Positions 22,427 through 26,397 of a stretch of 26,397 bases of DNA are shown piece by piece (positions within the stretch are counted from its first letter, which is position 1; every line of letters starts with the position of its first letter). The position numbers were made by a program, and so were the translations under genes. This stretch comes from an uncultured Clostridia bacterium. Its GTDB lineage: Bacteria; Bacillota; Clostridia; UBA1381. The notes beneath the pieces were generated by a model. It searched no databases, was not told where the DNA came from, and worked only from the letters and a program-made list of their open reading frames with translations. The DNA lies in contig CAJTPP010000030.1 of the NCBI GenBank assembly GCA_910578235.1, positions 1-26,397 of the forward strand. The letters are read 5' to 3'.

Positions 22427-23327
22427 TTTGCATGATTTGACAGCTGATGAAGTGAAGGGACTTCTGGAGCTTGGAATAAAACTGAAAGCGGAACAGAAAT
22501 CAGGAAAAGAGCATCATATTCTTAAAGGAAAAACTCTTGGTATGATTTTTACAAAGTCATCAACGCGTACAAGAGTTTCATTTGAGGTGGGTATGACCCA
22601 GCTTGGCGGTTATCCGCTGTTTCTTTCGTCAAATGATATTCAGCTCGGCAGGGGCGAGACGATTTATGACACCGCAAAGGTGCTGGAGAGAATGCTTGAC
22701 GGCATTATGATAAGAACATACGCGCATCAGGATGTGATTGATCTGGCGGAATATGCTGATATTCCTGTTATTAATGCGCTGACGGATTTGTTGCATCCGT
22801 GTCAGGTGCTTGCGGATCTTATGACGGCGTATGAGCATAAGGGCAAACTGGAGGGACTGAAGCTGGCGTATATAGGCGACGGAAACAATATGGCTCACTC
22901 GCTTATGTACGGCTGCGCGAAAGCGGGACTTGACTGCGCGATTGCCGCTCCTGACAATTATCAGTGTGACGCTCAGGTGATCGCGAACGCTAAGGAGGAC
23001 TTTAAAAAGTCGGGCAGAGAGCTTATTCTGACAAATGATCCTGTTGAGGCGATAAAGAACGCCGATATTGTGTATACAGACACATGGGTGTCAATGGGAC
23101 AGGAGAAAGAAAAGGCCGAGCGTCAGAAAGTGTTTATGCCGTATCAGGTTAACGGCGGGCTGTTTGCTCATGCTGACAGCGAGGCTGTATTTATGCATTG
23201 TCTGCCCGCGTATAGAGGCTATGAGGTTACTGAGGAGATTATTGACGGACCGCACAGTGTGATTTTTGATGAAGCGGAAAATAGGCTTCATGCTCAGAAA
23301 GCGGTTATGGCGACGTTGATGGGTTAA
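22410..23327 (+). CDS. argF: Ornithine carbamoyltransferase, anabolic type
   Basis: The enzyme joins carbamoyl phosphate and ornithine to citrulline. The 305-residue protein has the carbamoyl phosphate loop STRTR (51-55), HPCQ (129-132) and HCLPA (263-267). Length is standard. TTGGAGG lies 10 bases before the ATG, inside the end of argD, which implies translational coupling. The arginine biosynthetic context and ArgR box support the biosynthetic ArgF over the catabolic ArcB. argG and argH are not present, so the pathway continues elsewhere. Confidence 0.96.
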   Translation: MKDLISLHDLTADEVKGLLELGIKLKAEQKSGKEHHILKGKTLGMIFTKSSTRTRVSFEVGMTQLGGYPLFLSSNDIQLGRGETIYDTAKVLERMLDGIMIRTYAHQDVIDLAEYADIPVINALTDLLHPCQVLADLMTAYEHKGKLEGLKLAYIGDGNNMAHSLMYGCAKAGLDCAIAAPDNYQCDAQVIANAKEDFKKSGRELILTNDPVEAIKNADIVYTDTWVSMGQEKEKAERQKVFMPYQVNGGLFAHADSEAVFMHCLPAYRGYEVTEEIIDGPHSVIFDEAENRLHAQKAVMATLMG

Positions 23328-23359
23328 TTTAAAAAGAACAGATAAAAGGGAGAAATACA

Positions 23360-23857
23360 ATGAATTCGGATTTTCAGTCATTGTTTCAGGTGCGTATGGC
23401 GGACTATGACGATATTCCCGCCATAATGAATATAACCCGTGAAGCGTTTGTGAAATATCAGCAGATGTCGGGAGTTGAAAACCTTGCCGCATTGGAAGAG
23501 TCATATAATGATGTTAAGCGTGATATAGATACCAAGGTTGTGCTTCTCGCGCTTTCTGACGGCGAGCCTGTCGGCAGTGTGCGCGTGGAGGTGTTTCCGG
23601 ACAGGACGGCGTATCTGTCGCGCTTCGCGGTAAAGGTTACAAGTCAGAATAATGGTATAGGCAAATCAATTATGAATCTTGTCGATAAAATAATGATAAA
23701 AAAGGGTGTTACAGAAATGAGACTGCATACAGGCTCAAAGATAACATCGCTTATACGCTTTTATTACGGACGCGGTTTTTACATAGACTCTACCGATAAA
23801 TCGCGCGGATATGTCCGTGCTCTGCTGGTAAAGGAGTATCGGGAAAAGGACTGCTGA
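23360..23857 (+). CDS. GNAT family N-acetyltransferase
   Basis: This 165-residue protein is a single GNAT domain, transferring an acetyl group from acetyl-CoA to an unknown amine. The acetyl-CoA loop is seen in VTSQNNGIGKSIM (about residues 95-107; Q-x-x-G-x-G), preceded by the strand YLSRFAVK. RFYYGRGF near residue 136 is the usual late motif. AAAAGGGAG precedes the ATG, 32 bases after argF, and the gene reads in the same direction before the terminator. It therefore probably belongs to the arginine-regulated transcript. The substrate is unknown. Confidence 0.85.
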   Translation: MNSDFQSLFQVRMADYDDIPAIMNITREAFVKYQQMSGVENLAALEESYNDVKRDIDTKVVLLALSDGEPVGSVRVEVFPDRTAYLSRFAVKVTSQNNGIGKSIMNLVDKIMIKKGVTEMRLHTGSKITSLIRFYYGRGFYIDSTDKSRGYVRALLVKEYREKDC

Positions 23858-23859
23858 TT

Positions 23860-23891
23860 AAAAAAGTCATTCTGTGAAGAATGGCTTTTTT
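23860..23891 (+). terminator. Terminator of the arg operon
   Basis: AAAAAAGTCATTC (23860-23872) pairs with GAATGGCTTTTTT (23879-23891) around TGTGAA, with one G-U pair, and a T-tract ends the hairpin. Confidence 0.9.
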
Positions 23892-23919
23892 TGCAAAATA
23901 ATATTTTTTGTGGTATAGT
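23891..23919 (+). promoter_or_regulatory. Promoter of the SLH-GH5 gene
   Basis: TTGCAA (23891-23896) and TATAGT (23914-23919) are 17 bases apart, right after the arg terminator. Confidence 0.7.
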
Positions 23920-23941
23920 AATATAAAAAGGGGATTACATT

Positions 23942-25468
23942 ATGAAAAAGAAAATATTTATGCTTGTATTTATGTCTGTAATGCTGGTATGCTCCTGCGC
24001 GTACGGTTTTTCGGATGTGAATAAAAACGATTGGTTTTATGAAAATGTAAAGGATATGACGGACAAGGGTTATCTTAGCGGATATGAGGACGGCTCGTTT
24101 CGTCCGTCGGGAATTATCACGAAGGCGGAGCTTGTAAGCGTGGTTTGCAGGATAAACTCTCTTGCGGAAAAGAGTTCTCAGATTTCTCACTGGGCAAGCA
24201 GTATGCTGCTTTCTGCTCTGGACGAGGGATATTATGACTGGGACGAAATTCCGCCCTCGGGTGAAACGTATGATGAGCCGATAACACGTCAGCTTGCGGT
24301 TAAAATCATCATGAAAGCGTTTTTACCCGATGAAAAAGGCGACTACAATTATGCGGCTGATAATATCAAAGATTTTTCTCAGGTTGATGGACGCTATTAT
24401 GACAGCGTTATAGCGGCATACAGCAATGGAATTGTGTTTGGCGACGATAACGGTAATCTCAATCCCAAGGCTCATATGACACGCGCCGAAGCTTGCGCCG
24501 TAATTATGCGCGCGGCCAATAGAAAAGGTAATTTAAAACCGTATGAAACTCCTGAGGCTACAGAAGCGCCAAAGCCTGTAACGGTAAGAAAAGGCGGAGT
24601 GAGTGAGAATGGAAAGCTGCGCGTAGAAGGCACTCAGCTTGTAAATGAAAATGGGGAGCGCGTTGTATTGCATGGAATGTCGAGTCACGGATTGCAATGG
24701 TTTCCGGCGTTTGCGTCGGAAAGCGCGGTAAAAGTCACGGCAGACTACGGGGCAAATCTGTTTCGGTGCGCTATGTATACAGGCGAGGGAGGATATATAA
24801 GCAATCCTTCTGTTAAGGGAACGCTTATAAACGCGGTTGACAGCGCAATAAGGCAGGACATGTATGTTATAATCGACTGGCATATACTTTCTGACGGAAA
24901 TCCTCTCATGTACGCGGATGAAGCGGCGGAATTTTTTGCGGAGATGTCGGAGAAATATGCAGACAATCCTGCTGTGATATATGAGATATGCAACGAGCCT
25001 AACGGCAATGTTTCATGGGCGGAGGACGTAAAGCCGTATGCGGAGAAAATTATTCCTGTTATACGTCACAACAGCGACGGTATAATACTTGTCGGGAGTC
25101 CGACATGGAGTCAGGATCTGCATGAGGCGGCGAAAAATCCTCTTGAAGCGGAGAATGTTATGTACACCTGTCATTTTTATGCGGGCACGCATACTGACTG
25201 GCTTAGACAGCGCATCATAGATTGCGGACTGCCTGTGTTTGTTTCGGAATGGGGAACAAGCGCGGCGGACGGTAACGGCGGTGTATATCTTGATGAAGCT
25301 AAAAAATGGATTGATTTTATGAATGAGCGCGGGATAAGCTGGGCAAACTGGTCTTTGTGCGACAAGAATGAAAGCTCGGCGGCTCTTGTAAGCGGCGCGG
25401 ATATAAATGATGGTATAAGTGAAGGAGAGCTTACGGAAAGCGGTAAATTTGTATTTGAAAATTTTTGA
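23942..25468 (+). CDS. Secreted SLH-domain GH5 glycoside hydrolase, probable endoglucanase
   Basis: The 508-residue protein has a signal peptide (about residues 1-22). Two clear SLH repeats (about 23-66 and 140-194) and one divergent repeat between them (about 83-130) would hold it on the cell wall. A Pro/Thr/Glu linker near 200-212 leads to a GH5 catalytic domain from about 218 to the end. The acid/base is E352 in CNEPNG and the nucleophile E436 in VSEWGTS. HGMSSHGLQWFP and IIDWHILSDGNP are typical of GH5_2 endoglucanases, but mannanase or other beta-glucanase activity cannot be excluded. AAGGGGA precedes the ATG. No other polysaccharide genes surround it. Confidence 0.9.
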   Translation: MKKKIFMLVFMSVMLVCSCAYGFSDVNKNDWFYENVKDMTDKGYLSGYEDGSFRPSGIITKAELVSVVCRINSLAEKSSQISHWASSMLLSALDEGYYDWDEIPPSGETYDEPITRQLAVKIIMKAFLPDEKGDYNYAADNIKDFSQVDGRYYDSVIAAYSNGIVFGDDNGNLNPKAHMTRAEACAVIMRAANRKGNLKPYETPEATEAPKPVTVRKGGVSENGKLRVEGTQLVNENGERVVLHGMSSHGLQWFPAFASESAVKVTADYGANLFRCAMYTGEGGYISNPSVKGTLINAVDSAIRQDMYVIIDWHILSDGNPLMYADEAAEFFAEMSEKYADNPAVIYEICNEPNGNVSWAEDVKPYAEKIIPVIRHNSDGIILVGSPTWSQDLHEAAKNPLEAENVMYTCHFYAGTHTDWLRQRIIDCGLPVFVSEWGTSAADGNGGVYLDEAKKWIDFMNERGISWANWSLCDKNESSAALVSGADINDGISEGELTESGKFVFENF

Positions 25469-25490
25469 TGTTTAAAGACTGTTTAATGGT

Positions 25491-25507
25491 GGTATATATT
25501 ATATACC
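25491..25507. repeat. Perfect palindrome before the kinase-like gene
   Basis: GGTATATA (25491-25498) and TATATACC (25500-25507) flank one central T. It lies 33 bases before the start codon at 25540 and could be an operator or, as RNA, a small hairpin in the GH5-kinase intergenic leader. Confidence 0.6.
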
Positions 25508-25539
25508 TGATATATCTTAAAGAGAGGATGTGTGTATTT

Positions 25540-26079
25540 ATGAAACTTGTTGTAACTATTGCGAGGAGCTATGGAAGCGGCGGTAAGGAAATCGGCAAGG
25601 AGCTTGCGAAAACGCTTGGTATAAATTATTACGGGCGGGAGATTTTTGAAATGTCGGGCGGCGGCGCCAATGACGGTGATGATGAAAGTATACACGCGTC
25701 TTCTTTGGATGAGGCGGATGTTATTTTTAAGCGGCAGGCTCAGACTATTAGTGAAATTGCGGAACGTGAAAGCTGTGTTATTGTGGGAAGATGCGCTGAT
25801 TATGTACTGCGAGATATGAATAATGTTGTCACGGTATATCTGCACGCGCCGCTGCGTGACTGTATGCGCCGTGTAAGCCGTTTGTATGAGCTTAATCCCG
25901 AGGATGCGAAGAGTCTTATTCATTCGATGAATAAAACGAGGGGCGATTATTATCAGCATAATACAGGACGTATATGGTCAGATCCTACGCATTATGATTT
26001 GTGTATCAACACCTCGGGAATTAATACCGCGCAGTGTATCGAAATAATCAGAAATTATATTGATATGAAATTAGAGTAA
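25540..26079 (+). CDS. Cytidylate kinase-like family protein
   Basis: This family resembles Cmk nucleotide kinases but its substrate is not established. The 179-residue protein begins MKLVVTIARSYGSGGKEIGK, with a P-loop-like SYGSGGKEIG near residues 10-19. CVIVGRCADYVL (about 84-95) and the arginine-rich RDCMRRVSRLY follow. The middle region that in relatives carries an extra helical insertion is short here (GGGANDGDDES). I chose ATG 25540, as the ATG 12 bases upstream has the AGAGAGG site directly against it. Longer in-frame readings from 25465 have no ribosome binding site and a non-conserved hydrophobic start. It follows the GH5 gene with no terminator between. Confidence 0.85.
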   Translation: MKLVVTIARSYGSGGKEIGKELAKTLGINYYGREIFEMSGGGANDGDDESIHASSLDEADVIFKRQAQTISEIAERESCVIVGRCADYVLRDMNNVVTVYLHAPLRDCMRRVSRLYELNPEDAKSLIHSMNKTRGDYYQHNTGRIWSDPTHYDLCINTSGINTAQCIEIIRNYIDMKLE

Positions 26080-26111
26080 ATCAAAGGAGCTGCATAGCAG
26101 CTCCTTTGATT
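26078..26111. terminator. Bidirectional terminator at the end of the kinase-like gene
   Basis: AATCAAAGGAGCTGC and GCAGCTCCTTTGATT form a perfect 15 bp stem with an ATA loop. It lies between the two convergent genes. Confidence 0.92.
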
Positions 26112-26308
26112 AGGCGTTTTGATGCCCCGGCGTTCTTTCTCTGAAAAGCAGACTTATGCACCGCAAGACCGACTATGATGTAAATAATTCTGCTTACAAG
26201 CGCGGCCTGACCTCCGAAAATTGAGGCTACAAGATCGAATTTAAACAGCCCTACAAGGAGCCAGTTTATCGCGCCGATAATTGTTATGATTAACGCAGTG
26301 TTATTCAT
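26081..26308 (-). CDS. DUF378 family small membrane protein, C-terminus frameshifted
   Basis: The product begins MNNTALIITIIGAINWLLVG and continues FKFDLVASIFGGQAALVSRI. That is the DUF378 (YuzA-like) pattern of two transmembrane helices joined by a loop with F-FDLVA-IFGG. After IIYIIVGLA the reading turns polar and basic, and runs through the terminator hairpin to a stop at 26081-26083. In the +1 frame from about 26160 the sequence instead reads CISLLFRER and stops at 26110-26112, just before the terminator. That suggests an ancestral gene of 26110-26308 with a net frameshift near 26158-26164. AAGGAGAG precedes the ATG. The function of DUF378 proteins is unknown. Confidence 0.85.
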   Translation of the reverse strand: MNNTALIITIIGAINWLLVGLFKFDLVASIFGGQAALVSRIIYIIVGLAVHKSAFQRKNAGASKRLIKGAAMQLL

Positions 26309-26397
26309 TGCTATCTCTCCTTCATATAATATATTACGTTTTTAGTTTCGGCATATTAAAGAGTTTTAAACATAGTATTTTTTTCCAAATATATTCA

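Noticed and set aside
1..26397. CRISPR arrays, tRNA genes, insertion sequences or prophage
   Set aside because: I saw no regularly spaced repeats, cloverleaf with CCA end, transposase or phage gene on either strand.

Overview
The window looks like a chromosomal segment of a low-to-moderate GC anaerobic Firmicute of the class Clostridia, probably a gut or rumen fibre degrader. The evidence is AGGAGG-type ribosome binding sites, AT-rich intergenic DNA with strong sigma-A promoters (TTGACA, 17 bases, TATAAT), a T-box leader before ileS, the secA-prfB order, a TTG and a GTG start, an SLH-domain GH5 glycanase, and an ArgR-type operator before argD. The genus cannot be fixed from the sequence. TGA is used as a stop, so the standard bacterial code applies. 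No tRNA, rRNA, CRISPR array, insertion sequence or prophage gene was seen.

Layout. 1-958 has no ordinary gene. It holds a minus-strand unit with a strong promoter, a structured leader carrying two CGTATACG palindromes 41 bp apart, a 28-codon ORF and a terminator at the window edge. Next to it is a second compact locus that looks like a type I toxin-antitoxin pair: a 28-residue hydrophobic peptide on the minus strand facing a promoter-driven antisense RNA on the plus strand. 959-5113 is secA, a small two-helix membrane protein and prfB, the last with the classical RF2 programmed +1 frameshift. 5176-8612 is an isoleucine T-box riboswitch and a long-type ileS, closed by a large nested hairpin. 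8780-9283 is a cobalamin adenosyltransferase. 9426-12148 is rpmH-rnpA-yidD-yidC-jag (ribosomal protein L34, RNase P protein, membrane insertion, RNA binding). This block normally sits beside dnaA and mnmEG at the origin, but here it lies between unrelated genes.

12249-13590 holds L-lactate dehydrogenase and secG. 13652-14221 is a minus-strand nitroreductase. 14414-18029 is an Orn/Lys/Arg decarboxylase followed closely by recD2. 18209-21064 is hflX, a YigZ/IMPACT gene, an unknown exported protein and thioredoxin, closely spaced. 21215-23857 is argD-argF-GNAT, whose promoter -35 is covered by a good ARG box. 23942-26079 is a secreted SLH-GH5 glycanase and a cytidylate-kinase-like protein. The window ends with a minus-strand DUF378 membrane protein whose C-terminus appears frameshifted.

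Together the genes are mostly housekeeping: Sec export (SecA, SecG, YidC), translation (RF2, IleS, L34, RnpA, HflX), arginine synthesis and fermentation. The less ordinary parts are the first 730 bases, the regulatory RNA elements, and the small membrane proteins.
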